64,000 nucleotides of DNA from Macrothele yani. Its lineage: Eukaryota; Arthropoda; Arachnida; Araneae; Macrothelidae. Both the position numbers and the translations under genes were made by a program. Positions 11,897 through 26,800 of the stretch are shown here, one piece after another. The stretch covers positions 112,839,072 through 112,903,071 of the forward strand of contig CM076999.1 in the NCBI GenBank assembly GCA_039090855.1, written 5' to 3'. How positions within the stretch are numbered: position 1 is the stretch's first letter; every line of letters starts with the position of its first letter. The notes under the pieces are model-generated. The model was not told where the DNA came from and ran no database searches. It was given only the letters and a program-made list of their open reading frames with translations.

Positions 11897-14800
11897 GGAT
11901 TTTAGGAAGGGAGTGTCTGACCCCAGGTCTTAAACAACCCTTAGAAATAGGAAGCTAGGAGATTTGGGCTAGAGTGCCCGATAGGAAAGTGACACGGAAG
12001 CGAGGTAGAAGACGCCCTTATTTACTACCGGGGGGCCAGTACCTGTGGCCCGAGGGCTTAACGTGCCCACAATGCTCTTGTAGATCAGATCAGATCATAT
12101 GTAGAGGATTTTAGGAAGATAGTGTCTGACCCCTGGTCTTAAACAACCCTTAGAAATAGGAAGCTAGGAGATTTGGGCTAGAGTGCCCGATAGGAAAGTG
12201 ACACGGAAGCGAGGTAGAAGACGCCCTTATTTACTACCGGGGGGCCAGTACCTGTGGCCCGAGGGCTTAACGTGCCCACAATGCTCTTGTAGATCAGATC
12301 AGATCATATGTAGAGGATTTTAGGAAGGGAGTGTCTGACCCCAGGTCTTAAACAACCCTTAGAAATAGGAAGCTAGGAGATTTCGGCTAGAGTGCCCGAT
12401 AGGAAAGTGACACGGAAGCGAGGTAGAAGACGCCCTTATTTACTACCGGGGGCCAGTACCTGTGGCCCGAGGGCTTAACGTGCCCACAATGCTCTTGTAG
12501 ATCAGATCAGATCATATGTAGAGGATTTTAGGAAGGGAGTGTCTGACCCCAGGTCTTAAACAACCCTTAGAAATAGGAAACTAGGAGATTTGGGCTAGAG
12601 TGCCCGATAGGAAAGTGACACGGAAGCGAGGTAGAAGACGCCCTTATTTACTACCGGGGGCCAGTACCTGTGGCCCGAGGGCTTAACGTGCCCACAATGC
12701 TCTTGTAGATCAGATCAGATCATATGTAGAGGATTTTAGGAAGGGAGTGTCTGACCCCAGGTCTTAAACAACCCTTAGAAATAGGAAGCTAGGAGATTTG
12801 GGCTAGAGTGCCCGATAGGAAAGTGACACGGAAGCGAGGTAGAAGACGCCCTTATTTACTACCGGGGGGCCAGTACCTGTGGCCCGAGGGCTTAACGTGC
12901 CCACAATGCTCTTGTAGATCAGATCAGATCATATGTAGAGGATTTTAGGAAGGGAGTGTCTGACCCCAGGTCTTAAACAACCCTTAGAAATAGGAAGCTA
13001 GGAGATTTGGGCTAGAGTGCCCGATAGGAAAGTGACACGGAAGCGAGGTAGAAGACGCCCTTATTTACTACCGGGGGGCCAGTACCTGTGGCCCGAGGGC
13101 TTAACGTGCCCACAATGCTCTTGTAGATCAGATCAGATCATATGTAGAGGATTTTAGGAAGGGAGTGTCTGACCCCAGGTCTTAAACAACCCTTAGAAAT
13201 AGGAAGCTAGGAGATTTGGGCTAGAGTGCCCGATAGGAAAGTGACACGGAAGCGAGGTAGAAGACGCCCTTATTTACTACCGGGGGCCAGTACCTGTGGC
13301 CCGAGGGCTTAACGTGCCCACAATGCTCTTGTAGATCAGATCAGATCATATGTAGAGGATTTTAGGAAGGGAGTGTCTGACCCCAGGTCTTAAACAACCC
13401 TTAGAAATAGGAAGCTAGGAGATTTGGGCTAGAGTGCCCGATAGGAAAGTGACACGGAAGCGAGGTAGAAGACGCCCTTATTTACTACCGGGGGCCAGTA
13501 CCTGTGGCCCGAGGGCTTAACGTGCCCACAATGCTCTTGTAGATCAGATCAGATCATATGTAGAGGATTTTAGGAAGGGAGTGTCTGACCCCAGGTCTTA
13601 AACAACCCTTAGAAATAGGAAGCTAGGAGATTTGGGCTAGAGTGCCCGATAGGAAAGTGACACGGAAGCGAGGTAGAAGACGCCCTTATTTACTACCGGG
13701 GGCCAGTACCTGTGGTCCGAGGGCTTAACGTGCCCACAATGCTCTTGTAGATCAGATCAGATCATATGTAGAGGATTTTAGGAAGGGAGTGTCTGACCCC
13801 TGGTCTTAAACAACCCTTAGAAATAGGAAGCTAGGAGATTTGGGCTAGAGTGCCCGATAGGAAAGTGACACGGAAGCGAGGTAGAAGACGCCCTTATTTA
13901 CTACCGGGGGGCCAGTACCTGTGGCCCGAGGGCTTAACGTGCCCACAATGCTCTTGTAGATCAGATCAGATCATATGTAGAGGATTTTAGGAAGGGAGTG
14001 TCTGACCCCAGGTCTTAAACAACCCTTAGAAATAGGAAGCTAGGAGATTTGGGCTAGAGTGCCCGATAGGAAAGTGACACGGAAGCGAGGTAGAAGACGC
14101 CCTTATTTACTACCGGGGGGCCAGTACCTGTGGCCCGAGGGCTTAACGTGCCCACAATGCTCTTGTAGATCAGATCAGATCATATGTAGAGGATTTTAGG
14201 AAGGGAGTGTCTGACCCCAGGTCTTAAACAACCCTTAGAAATAGGAAGCTAGGAGATTTGGGCTAGAGTGCCCGATAGGAAAGTGACACGGAAGCGAGGT
14301 AGAAGACGCCCTTATTTACTACCGGGGGCCAGTACCTGTGGCCCGAGGGCTTAACGTGCCCACAATGCTCTTGTAGATCAGATCAGATCATATGTAGAGG
14401 ATTTTAGGAAGATAGTGTCTGACCCCTGGTCTTAAACAACCCTTAGAAATAGGAAGCTAGGAGATTTGGGCTAGAGTGCCCGATAGGAAAGTGACACGGA
14501 AGCGAGGTAGAAGACGCCCTTATTTACTACCGGGGGCCAGTACCTGTGGCCCGAGGGCTTAACGTGCCCACAATGCTCTTGTAGATCAGATCAGATCATA
14601 TGTAGAGGATTTTAGGAAGGGAGTGTCTGACCCCAGGTCTTAAACAACCCTTAGAAATAGGAAGCTAGGAGATTTGGGCTAGAGTGCCCGATAGGAAAGT
14701 GACACGGAAGCGAGGTAGAAGACGCCCTTATTTACTACCGGGGGCCAGTACCTGTGGCCCGAGGGCTTAACGTGCCCACAATGCTCTTGTAGATCAGATC

Positions 14801-17800
14801 AGATCATATGTAGAGGATTTTAGGAAGGGAGTGTCTGACCCCAGGTCTTAAACAACCCTTAGAAATAGGAAGCTAGGAGATTTGGGCTAGAGTGCCCGAT
14901 AGGAAAGTGACACGGAAGCGAGGTAGAAGACGCCCTTATTTACTACCGGGGGCCAGTACCTGTGGCCCGAGGGCTTAACGTGCCCACAATGCTCTTGTAG
15001 ATCAGATCAGATCATATGTAGAGGATTTTAGGAAGGGAGTGTCTGACCCCAGGTCTTAAACAACCCTTAGAAATAGGAAGCTAGGAGATTTGGGCTAGAA
15101 TGCCCGATAGGAAAGTGACACGGAAGCGAGGAAGAAGACGCCCTTATTTACTACCGGGGGCCAGTACCTGTGGCCCGAGGGCTTAACGTGCCCACAATGC
15201 TCTTGTAGATCAGATCAGATCATATGTAGAGGATTTTAGGAAGGGAGTGTCTGACCCCAGGTCTTAAACAACCCTTAGAAATAGGAAGCTAGGAGATTTG
15301 GGCTAGAGTGCCCGATAGGAAAGTGACACGGAAGCGAGGTAGAAGACGCCCTTATTTACTACCGGGGGGCCAGTACCTGTGGCCCGAGGGCTTAACGTGC
15401 CCACAATGCTCTTGTAGATCAGATCAGATCATATGTAGAGGATTTTAGGAAGGGAGTGTCTGACCCCAGGTCTTAAACAACCCTTAGAAATAGGAAGCTA
15501 GGAGATTTGGGCTAGAGTGCCCGATAGGAAAGTGACACGGAAGCGAGGTAGAAGACGCCCTTATTTACTACCGGGGGCCAGTACCTGTGGCCCGAGGGCT
15601 TAACGTGCCCACAATGCTCTTGTAGATCAGATCAGATCATATGTAGAGGATTTTAGGAAGGGAGTGTCTGACCCCAGGTCTTAAACAACCCTTAGAAATA
15701 GGAAGCTAGGAGATTTGGGCTAGAGTGCCCGATAGGAAAGTGACACGGAAGCGAGGTAGAAGACGCCCTTATTTACTACCGGGGGGCCAGTACCTGTGGC
15801 CCGAGGGCTTAACGTGCCCACAATGCTCTTGTAGATCAGATCAGATCATATGTAGAGGATTTTAGGAAGGGAGTGTCTGACCCCAGGTCTTAAACAACCC
15901 TTAGAAATAGGAAGCTAGGAGATTTGGGCTAGAGTGCCCGATAGGAAAGTGACACGGAACCGAGGTAGAAGACGCCCTTATTTACTACCGGGGGCCAGTA
16001 CCTGTGGCCCGAGGGCTTAACGTGCCCACAATGCTCTTGTAGATCAGATCAGATCATATGTAGAGGATTTTAGGAAGGGAGTGTCTGACCCCAGGTCTTA
16101 AACAACCCTTAGAAATAGGAAGCTAGGAGATTTGGGCTAGAATGCCCGATAGGAAAGTGACACGGAAGCGAGGTAGAAGACGCCCTTATTTACTACCGGG
16201 GGGCCAGTACCTGTGGCCCGAGGGCTTAACGTGCCCACAATGCTCTTGTAGATCAGATCAGATCATATGTAGAGGATTTTAGGAAGGGAGTGTCTGACCC
16301 CAGGTCTTAAACAACCCTTAGAAATAGGAAGCTAGGAGATTTGGGCTAGAGTGCCCGATAGGAAAGTGACACGGAAGCGAGGTAGAAGACGCCCTTATTT
16401 ACTACCGGGGGGCCAGTACCTGTGGCCCGAGGGCTTAACGTGCCCACAATGCTCTTGTAGATCAGATCAGATCATATGTAGAGGATTTTAGGAAGGGAGT
16501 GTCTGACCCCAGGTCTTAAACAACCCTTAGAAATAGGAAGCTAGGAGATTTGGGCTAGAGTGCCCGATAGGAAAGTGACACGGAAGCGAGGTAGAAGACG
16601 CCCTTATTTACTACCGGGGGCCAGTACCTGTGGCCCGAGGGCTTAACGTGCCCACAATGCTCTTGTAGATCAGATCAGATCATATGTAGAGGATTTTAGG
16701 AAGGGAGTGTCTGACCCCAGGTCTTAAACAACCCTTAGAAATAGGAAGCTAGGAGATTTGGGCTAGAGTGCCCGATAGGAAAGTGACACGGAAGCGAGGT
16801 AGAAGACGCCCTTATTTACTACCGGGGGGCCAGTACCTGTGGCCCGAGGGCTTAACGTGCCCACAATGCTCTTGTAGATCAGATCAGATCATATGTAGAG
16901 GATTTTAGGAAGGGAGTGTCTGACCCCAGGTCTTAAACAACCCTTAGAAATAGGAAGCTAGGAGATTTGGGCTAGAGTGCCCGATAGGAAAGTGACACGG
17001 AAGCGAGGTAGAAGACGCCCTTATTTACTACCGGGGGGCCAGTACCTGTGGCCCGAGGGCTTAACGTGCCCACAATGCTCTTGTAGATCAGATCAGATCA
17101 TATGTAGAGGATTTTAGGAAGGGAGTGTCTGACCCCAGGTCTTAAACAACCCTTAGAAATAGGAAGCTAGGAGATTTGGGCTAGAATGCCCGATAGGAAA
17201 GTGACACGGAAGCGAGGAAGAAGACGCCCTTATTTACTACCGGGGGGCCAGTACCTGTGGCCCGAGGGCTTAACGTGCCCACAATGCTCTTGTAGATCAG
17301 ATCAGATCATATGTAGAGGATTTTAGGAAGGGAGTGTCTGACCCCAGGTCTTAAACAACCCTTAGAAATAGGAAGCTAGGAGATTTGGGCTAGAGTGCCC
17401 GATAGGAAAGTGACACGGAAGCGAGGTAGAAGACGCCCTTATTTACTACCGGGGGCCAGTACCTGTGGCCCGAGGGCTTAACGTGCCCACAATGCTCTTG
17501 TAGATCAGATCAGATCATATGTAGAGGATTTTAGGAAGGGAGTGTCTGACCCCAGGTCTTAAACAACCCTTAGAAATAGGAAGCTAGGAGATTTGGGCTA
17601 GAGTGCCCGATAGGAAAGTGACACGGAAGCGAGGTAGAAGACGCCCTTATTTACTACCGGGGGGCCAGTACCTGTGGCCCGAGGGCTTAACGTGCCCACA
17701 ATGCTCTTGTAGATCAGATCAGATCATATGTAGAGGATTTTAGGAAGGGAGTGTCTGACCCCAGGTCTTAAACAACCCTTAGAAATAGGAAGCTAGGAGA

Positions 17801-20800
17801 TTTGGGCTAGAGTGCCCGATAGGAAAGTGACACGGAAGCGAGGTAGAAGACGCCCTTATTTACTACCGGGGGCCAGTACCTGTGGCCCGAGGGCTTAACG
17901 TGCCCACAATGCTCTTGTAGATCAGATCAGATCATATGTAGAGGATTTTAGGAAGGGAGTGTCTGACCCCAGGTCTTAAACAACCCTTAGAAATAGGAAG
18001 CTAGGAGATTTGGGCTAGAGTGCCCGATAGGAAAGTGACACGGAAGCGAGGTAGAAGACGCCCTTATTTACTACCGGGGGGCCAGTACCTGTGGCCCGAG
18101 GGCTTAACGTGCCCACAATGCTCTTGTAGATCAGATCAGATCATATGTAGAGGATTTTAGGAAGGGAGTGTCTGACCCCAGGTCTTAAACAACCCTTAGA
18201 AATAGGAAGCTAGGAGATTTGGGCTAGAATGCCCGATAGGAAAGTGACACGGAAGCGAGGTAGAAGACGCCCTTATTTACTACCGGGGGCCAGTACCTGT
18301 GGCCCGAGGGCTTAACGTGCCCACAATGCTCTTGTAGATCAGATCAGATCATATGTAGAGGATTTTAGGAAGGGAGTGTCTGACCCCAGGTCTTAAACAA
18401 CCCTTAGAAATAGGAAGCTAGGAGATTTGGGCTAGAGTGCCCGATAGGAAAGTGACACGGAAGCGAGGTAGAAGACGCCCTTATTTACTACCGGGGGGCC
18501 AGTACCTGTGGCCCGAGGGCTTAACGTGCCCACAATGCTCTTGTAGATCAGATCAGATCATATGTAGAGGATTTTAGGAAGGGAGTGTCTGACCCCAGGT
18601 CTCAAACAACCCTTAGAAATAGGAAGCTAGGAGATTTGGGCTAGAGTGCCCGATAGGAAAGTGACACGGAAGCGAGGTAGAAGACGCCCTTATTTACTAC
18701 CGGGGGCCAGTACCTGTGGCCCGAGGGCTTAACGTGCCCACAATGCTCTTGTAGATCAGATCAGATCATATGTAGAGGATTTTAGGAAGGGAGTGTCTGA
18801 CCCCAGGTCTTAAACAACCCTTAGAAATAGGAAGCTAGGAGATTTGGGCTAGAGTGCCCGATAGGAAAGTGACACGGAAGCGAGGTAGAAGACGCCCTTA
18901 TTTACTACCGGGGGGCCAGTACCTGTGGCCCGAGGGCTTAACGTGCCCACAATGCTCTTGTAGATCAGATCAGATCATATGTAGAGGATTTTAGGAAGGG
19001 AGTGTCTGACCCCAGGTCTTAAACAACCCTTAGAAATAGGAAGCTAGGAGATTTGGGCTAGAGTGCCCGATAGGAAAGTGACACGGAAGCGAGGTAGAAG
19101 ACGCCCTTATTTACTACCGGGGGCCAGTACCTGTGGCCCGAGGGCTTAACGTGCCCACAATGCTCTTGTAGATCAGATCAGATCATATGTAGAGGATTTT
19201 AGGAAGGGAGTGTCTGACCCCAGGTCTTAAACAACCCTTAGAAATAGGAAGCTAGGAGATTTGGGCTAGAGTGCCCAATAGGAAAGTGACACGGAAGCGA
19301 GGTAGAAGACGCCCTTATTTACTACCGGGGGCCAGTACCTGTGGCCCGAGGGCTTAACGTGCCCACAATGCTCTTGTAGATCAGATCAGATCATATGTAG
19401 AGGATTTTAGGAAGGGAGTGTCTGACCCCAGGTCTTAAACAACCCTTAGAAATAGGAAGCTAGGAGATTTGGGCTAGAGTGCCCGATAGGAAAGTGACAC
19501 GGAAGCGAGGTAGAAGACGCCCTTATTTACTACCGGGGGCCAGTACCTGTGGCCCGAGGGCTTAACGTGCCCACAATGCTCTTGTAGATCAGATCAGATC
19601 ATATGTAGAGGATTTTAGGAAGGGAGTGTCTGACCCCTGGTCTTAAACAACCCTTAGAAATAGGAAGCTAGGAGATTTGGGCTAGAGTGCCCGATAGGAA
19701 AGTGACACGGAAGCGAGGTAGAAGACGCCCTTATTTACTACCGGGGGGCCAGTACCTGTGGCCCGAGGGCTTAACGTGCCCACAATGCTCTTGTAGATCA
19801 GATCAGATCATATGTAGAGGATTTTAGGAAGGGAGTGTCTGACCCCAGGTCTTAAACAACCCTTAGAAATAGGAAGCTAGGAGATTTGGGCTAGAGTGCC
19901 CGATAGGAAAGTGACACGGAAGCGAGGTAGAAGACGCCCTTATTTACTACCGGGGGGCCAGTACCTGTGGTCCGAGGGCTTAACGTGCCCACAATGCTCT
20001 TGTAGATCAGATCAGATCATATGTAGAGGATTTTAGGAAGGGAGTGTCTGACCCCTGGTCTTAAACAACCCTTAGAAATAGGAAGCTAGGAGATTTGGGC
20101 TAGAGTGCCCGATAGGAAAGTGACACGGAAGCGAGGTAGAAGACGCCCTTATTTACTACCGGGGGGCCAGTACCTGTGGCCCGAGGGCTTAACGTGCCCA
20201 CAATGCTCTTGTAGATCAGATCAGATCATATGTAGAGGATTTTAGGAAGGGAGTGTCTGACCCCAGGTCTTAAACAACCCTTAGAAATAGGAAGCTAGGA
20301 GATTTGGGCTAGAGTGCCCGATAGGAAAGTGACACGGAAGCGAGGTAGAAGACGCCCTTATTTACTACCGGGGGGCCAGTACCTGTGGCCCGAGGGCTTA
20401 ACGTGCCCACAATGCTCTTGTAGATCAGATCAGATCATATGTAGAGGATTTTAGGAAGGGAGTGTCTGACCCCAGGTCTTAAACAACCCTTAGAAATAGG
20501 AAGCTAGGAGATTTGGGCTAGAGTGCCCGATAGGAAAGTGACACGGAAGCGAGGTAGAAGACGCCCTTATTTACTACCGGGGGGCCAGTACCTGTGGCCC
20601 GAGGGCTTAACGTGCCCACAATGCTCTTGTAGATCAGATCAGATCATATGTAGAGGATTTTAGGAAGATAGTGTCTGACCCCTGGTCTTAAACAACCCTT
20701 AGAAATAGGAAGCTAGGAGATTTGGGCTAGAGTGCCCGATAGGAAAGTGACACGGAAGCGAGGTAGAAGACGCCCTTATTTACTACCGGGGGCCAGTACC

Positions 20801-23800
20801 TGTGGCCCGAGGGCTTAACGTGCCCACAATGCTCTTGTAGATCAGATCAGATCATATGTAGAGGATTTTAGGAAGGGAGTGTCTGACCCCAGGTCTTAAA
20901 CAACCCTTAGAAATAGGAAGCTAGGAGATTTGGGCTAGAGTGCCCGATAGGAAAGTGACACGGAAGCGAGGTAGAAGACGCCCTTATTTACTACCGGAGG
21001 GCCAGTACCTGTGGCCCGAGGGCTTAACGTGCCCACAATGCTCTTGTAGATCAGATCAGATCATATGTAGAGGATTTTAGGAAGGGAGTGTCTGACCCCA
21101 GGTCTTAAACAACCCTTAGAAATAGGAAGCTAGGAGATTTGGGCTAGAGTGCCCGATAGGAAAGTGACACGGAAGCGAGGTAGAAGACGCCCTTATTTAC
21201 TACCGGGGGGCCAGTACCTGTGGCCCGAGGGCTTAACGTGCCCACAATGCTCTTGTAGATCAGATCAGATCATATGTAGAGGATTTTAGGAAGGGAGTGT
21301 CTGACCCCAGGTCTTAAACAACCCTTAGAAATAGGAAGCTAGGAGATTTGGGCTAGAGTGCCCGATAGGAAAGTGACACGGAAGCGAGGAAGAAGACGCC
21401 CTTATTTACTACCGGGGGCCAGTACCTGTGGCCCGAGGGCTTAACGTGCCCACAATGCTCTTGTAGATCAGATCAGATCATATGTAGAGGATTTTAGGAA
21501 GGGAGTGTCTGACCCCAGGTCTTAAACAACCCTTAGAAATAGGAAGCTAGGAGATTTGGGCTAGAATGCCCGATAGGAAAGTGACACGGAAGCGAGGAAG
21601 AAGACGCCCTTATTTACTACCGGGGGGCCAGTACCTGTGGCCCGAGGGCTTAACGTGCCCACAATGCTCTTGTAGATCAGATCAGATCATATGTAGAGGA
21701 TTTTAGGAAGGGAGTATCTGACCCCAGGTCTTAAACAACCCTTAGAAATAGGAAGCTAGGAGATTTGGGCTAGAGTGCCCGATAGGAAAGTGACACGGAA
21801 GCGAGGTAGAAGACGCCCTTATTTACTACCGGGGGCCAGTACCTGTGGCCCGAGGGCTTAACGTGCCCACAATGCTCTTGTAGATCAGATCAGATCATAT
21901 GTAGAGGATTTTAGGAAGGGAGTGTCTGACCCCAGGTCTTAAACAACCCTTAGAAATAGGAAGCTAGGAGATTTGGGCTAGAGTGCCCGATAGGAAAGTG
22001 ACACGGAAGCGAGGTAGAAGACGCCCTTATTTACTACCGGGGGCCAGTACCTGTGGCCCGAGGGCTTAACGTGCCCACAATGCTCTTGTAGATCAGATCA
22101 GATCATATGTAGAGGATTTTAGGAAGGGAGTGTCTGACCCCAGGTCTTAAACAACCCTTAGAAATAGGAAGCTAGGAGATTTGGGCTAGAGTGCCCGATA
22201 GGAAAGTGACACGGAAGCGAGGTAGAAGACGCCCTTATTTACTACCGGGGGCCAGTACCTGTGGCCCGAGGGCTTAACGTGCCCACAATGCTCTTGTAGA
22301 TCAGATCAGATCATATGTAGAGGATTTTAGGAAAGGAGTGTCTGACCCCAGGTCTTAAACAACCCTTAGAAATAGGAAGCTAGGAGATTTGGGCTAGAGT
22401 GCCCGATAGGAAAGTGACACGGAAGCGAGGTAGAAGACGCCCTTATTTACTACCGGGGGGCCAGTACCTGTGGCCCGAGGGCTTAACGTGCCCACAATGC
22501 TCTTGTAGATCAGATCAGATCATATGTAGAGGATTTTAGGAAGGGAGTGTCTGACCCCAGGTCTTAAACAACCCTTAGAAATAGGAAGCTAGGAGATTTG
22601 GGCTAGAATGCCCGATAGGAAAGTGACACGGAAGCGAGGTAGAAGACGCCCTTATTTACTACCGGGGGGCCAGTACCTGTGGCCCGAGGGCTTAACGTGC
22701 CCACAATGCTCTTGTAGATCAGATCAGATCATATGTAGAGGATTTTAGGAAGGGAGTGTCTGACCCCAGGTCTTAAACAACCCTTAGAAATAGGAAGCTA
22801 GGAGATTTGGGCTAGAGTGCCCGATAGGAAAGTGACACGGAAGCGAGGTAGAAGACGCCCTTATTTACTACCGGGGGCCAGTACCTGTGGCCCGAGGGCT
22901 TAACGTGCCCACAATGCTCTTGTAGATCAGATCAGATCATATGTAGAGGATTTTAGGAAGGGAGTGTCTGACCCCAGGTCTTAAACAACCCTTAGAAATA
23001 GGAAGCTAGGAGATTTGGGCTAGAGTGCCCGATAGGAAAGTGACACGGAAGCGAGGTAGAAGACGCCCTTATTTACTACCGGGGGCCAGTACCTGTGGCC
23101 CGAGGGCTTAACGTGCCCACAATGCTCTTGTAGATCAGATCAGATCATATGTAGAGGATTTTAGGAAGGGAGTGTCTGACCCCAGGTCTTAAACAACCCT
23201 TAGAAATAGGAAGCTAGGAGATTTGGGCTAGAGTGCCCGATAGGAAAGTGACACGGAAGCGAGGTAGAAGACGCCCTTATTTACTACCGGGGGCCAGTAC
23301 CTGTGGCCCGAGGGCTTAACGTGCCCACAATGCTCTTGTAGATCAGATCAGATCATATGTAGAGGATTTTAGGAAGGGAGTGTCTGACCCCAGGTCTTAA
23401 ACAACCCTTAGAAATAGGAAGCTAGGAGATTTGGGCTAGAGTGCCCGATAGGAAAGTGACACGGAAGCGAGGTAGAAGACGCCCTTATTTACTACCGGGG
23501 GGCCAGTACCTGTGGCCCGAGGGCTTAACGTGCCCACAATGCTCTTGTAGATCAGATCAGATCATATGTAGAGGATTTTAGGAAGGGAGTGTCTGACCCC
23601 AGGTCTTAAACAACCCTTAGAAATAGGAAGCTAGGAGATTTGGGCTAGAGTGCCCGATAGGAAAGTGACACGGAAGCGAGGTAGAAGACGCCCTTATTTA
23701 CTACCGGGGGCCAGTACCTGTGGCCCGAGGGCTTAACGTGCCCACAATGCTCTTGTAGATCAGATCAGATCATATGTAGAGGATTTTAGGAAGGGAGTGT

Positions 23801-26800
23801 CTGACCCCAGGTCTTAAACAACCCTTAGAAATAGGAAGCTAGGAGATTTGGGCTAGAGTGCCCGATAGGAAAGTGACACGGAAGCGAGGTAGAAGACGCC
23901 CTTATTTACTACCGGGGGCCAGTACCTGTGGCCCGAGGGCTTAACGTGCCCACAATGCTCTTGTAGATCAGATCAGATCATATGTAGAGGATTTTAGGAA
24001 GGGAGTGTCTGACCCCAGGTCTTAAACAACCCTTAGAAATAGGAAGCTAGGAGATTTGGGCTAGAGTGCCCGATAGGAAAGTGACACGGAAGCGAGGTAG
24101 AAGACGCCCTTATTTACTACCGGGGGGCCAGTACCTGTGGCCCGAGGGCTTAACGTGCCCACAATGCTCTTGTAGATCAGATCAGATCATATGTAGAGGA
24201 TTTTAGGAAGGGAGTGTCTGACCCCAGGTCTTAAACAACCCTTAGAAATAGGAAGCTAGGAGATTTGGGCTAGAGTGCCCGATAGGAAAGTGACACGGAA
24301 GCGAGGTAGAAGACGCCCTTATTTACTACCGGGGGCCAGTACCTGTGGCCCGAGGGCTTAACGTGCCCACAATGCTCTTGTAGATCAGATCAGATCATAT
24401 GTAGAGGATTTTAGGAAGGGAGTGTCTGACCCCAGGTCTTAAACAACCCTTAGAAATAGGAAGCTAGGAGATTTGGGCTAGAGTGCCCGATAGGAAAGTG
24501 ACACGGAAGCGAGGTAGAAGACGCCCTTATTTACTACCGGGGGGCCAGTACCTGTGGCCCGAGGGCTTAACGTGCCCACAATGCTCTTGTAGATCAGATC
24601 AGATCATATGTAGAGGATTTTAGGAAGGGAGTGTCTGACCCCAGGTCTTAAACAACCCTTAGAAATAGGAAGCTAGGAGATTTGGGCTAGAGTGCCCGAT
24701 AGGAAAGTGACACGGAAGCGAGGTAGAAGACGCCCTTATTTACTACCGGGGGCCAGTACCTGTGGCCCGAGGGCTTAACGTGCCCACAATGCTCTTGTAG
24801 ATCAGATCAGATCATATGTAGAGGATTTTAGGAAGGGAGTGTCTGACCCCAGGTCTTAAACAACCCTTAGAAATAGGAAGCTAGGAGATTTGGGCTAGAG
24901 TGCCCGATAGGAAAGTGACACGGAAGCGAGGTAGAAGACGCCCTTATTTACTACCGGGGGCCAGTACCTGTGGCCCGAGGGCTTAACGTGCCCACAATGC
25001 TCTTGTAGATCAGATCAGATCATATGTAGAGGATTTTAGGAAGGGAGTGTCTGACCCCAGGTCTTAAACAACCCTTAGAAATAGGAAGCTAGGAGATTTG
25101 GGCTAGAGTGCCCGATAGGAAAGTGACACGGAAGCGAGGTAGAAGACGCCCTTATTTACTACCGGGGGCCAGTACCTGTGGCCCGAGGGCTTAACGTGCC
25201 CACAATGCTCTTGTAGATCAGATCAGATCATATGTAGAGGATTTTAGGAAGGGAGTGTCTGACCCCAGGTCTTAAACAACCCTTAGAAATAGGAAGCTAG
25301 GAGATTTGGGCTAGAGTGCCCGATAGGAAAGTGACACGGAAGCGAGGTAGAAGACGCCCTTATTTACTACCGGGGGGCCAGTACCTGTGGCCCGAGGGCT
25401 TAACGTGCCCACAATGCTCTTGTAGATCAGATCAGATCATATGTAGAGGATTTTAGGAAGGGAGTGTCTGACCCCAGGTCTTAAACAACCCTTAGAAATA
25501 GGAAGCTAGGAGATTTGGGCTAGAGTGCCCGATAGGAAAGTGACACGGAAGCGAGGTAGAAGACGCCCTTATTTACTACCGGGGGGCCAGTACCTGTGGC
25601 CCGAGGGCTTAACGTGCCCACAATGCTCTTGTAGATCAGATCAGATCATATGTAGAGGATTTTAGGAAGGGAGTGTCTGACCCCAGGTCTTAAACAACCC
25701 TTAGAAATAGGAAGCTAGGAGATTTGGGCTAGAGTGCCCGATAGGAAAGTGACACGGAAGCGAGGTAGAAGACGCCCTTATTTACTACCGGGGGGCCAGT
25801 ACCTGTGGCCCGAGGGCTTAACGTGCCCACAATGCTCTTGTAGATCAGATCAGATCATATGTAGAGGATTTTAGGAAGGGAGTGTCTGACCCCAGGTCTT
25901 AAACAACCCTTAGAAATAGGAAGCTAGGAGATTTGGGCTAGAGTGCCCGATAGGAAAGTGACACGGAAGCGAGGTAGAAGACGCCCTTATTTACTACCGG
26001 GGGGCCAGTACCTGTGGCCCGAGGGCTTAACGTGCCCACAATGCTCTTGTAGATCAGATCAGATCATATGTAGAGGATTTTAGGAAGGGAGTGTCTGACC
26101 CCAGGTCTTAAACAACCCTTAGAAATAGGAAGCTAGGAGATTTGGGCTAGAGTGCCCGATAGGAAAGTGACACGGAACCGAGGTAGAAGACGCCCTTATT
26201 TACTACCGGGGGGCCAGTACCTGTGGCCCGAGGGCTTAACGTGCCCACAATGCTCTTGTAGATCAGATCAGATCATATGTAGAGGATTTTAGGAAGGGAG
26301 TGTCTGACCCCAGGTCTTAAACAACCCTTAGAAATAGGAAGCTAGGAGATTTGGGCTAGAGTGCCCGATAGGAAAGTGACACGGAAGCGAGGTAGAAGAC
26401 GCCCTTATTTACTACCGGGGGGCCAGTACCTGTGGCCCGAGGGCTTAACGTGCCCACAATGCTCTTGTAGATCAGATCAGATCATATGTAGAGGATTTTA
26501 GGAAGGGAGTGTCTGACCCCAGGTCTTAAACAACCCTTAGAAATAGGAAGCTAGGAGATTTGGGCTAGAGTGCCCGATAGGAAAGTGACACGGAACCGAG
26601 GTAGAAGACGCCCTTATTTACTACCGGGGGGCCAGTACCTGTGGCCCGAGGGCTTAACGTGCCCACAATGCTCTTGTAGATCAGATCAGATCATATGTAG
26701 AGGATTTTAGGAAGGGAGTGTCTGACCCCAGGTCTTAAACAACCCTTAGAAATAGGAAGCTAGGAGATTTGGGCTAGAGTGCCCGATAGGAAAGTGACAC

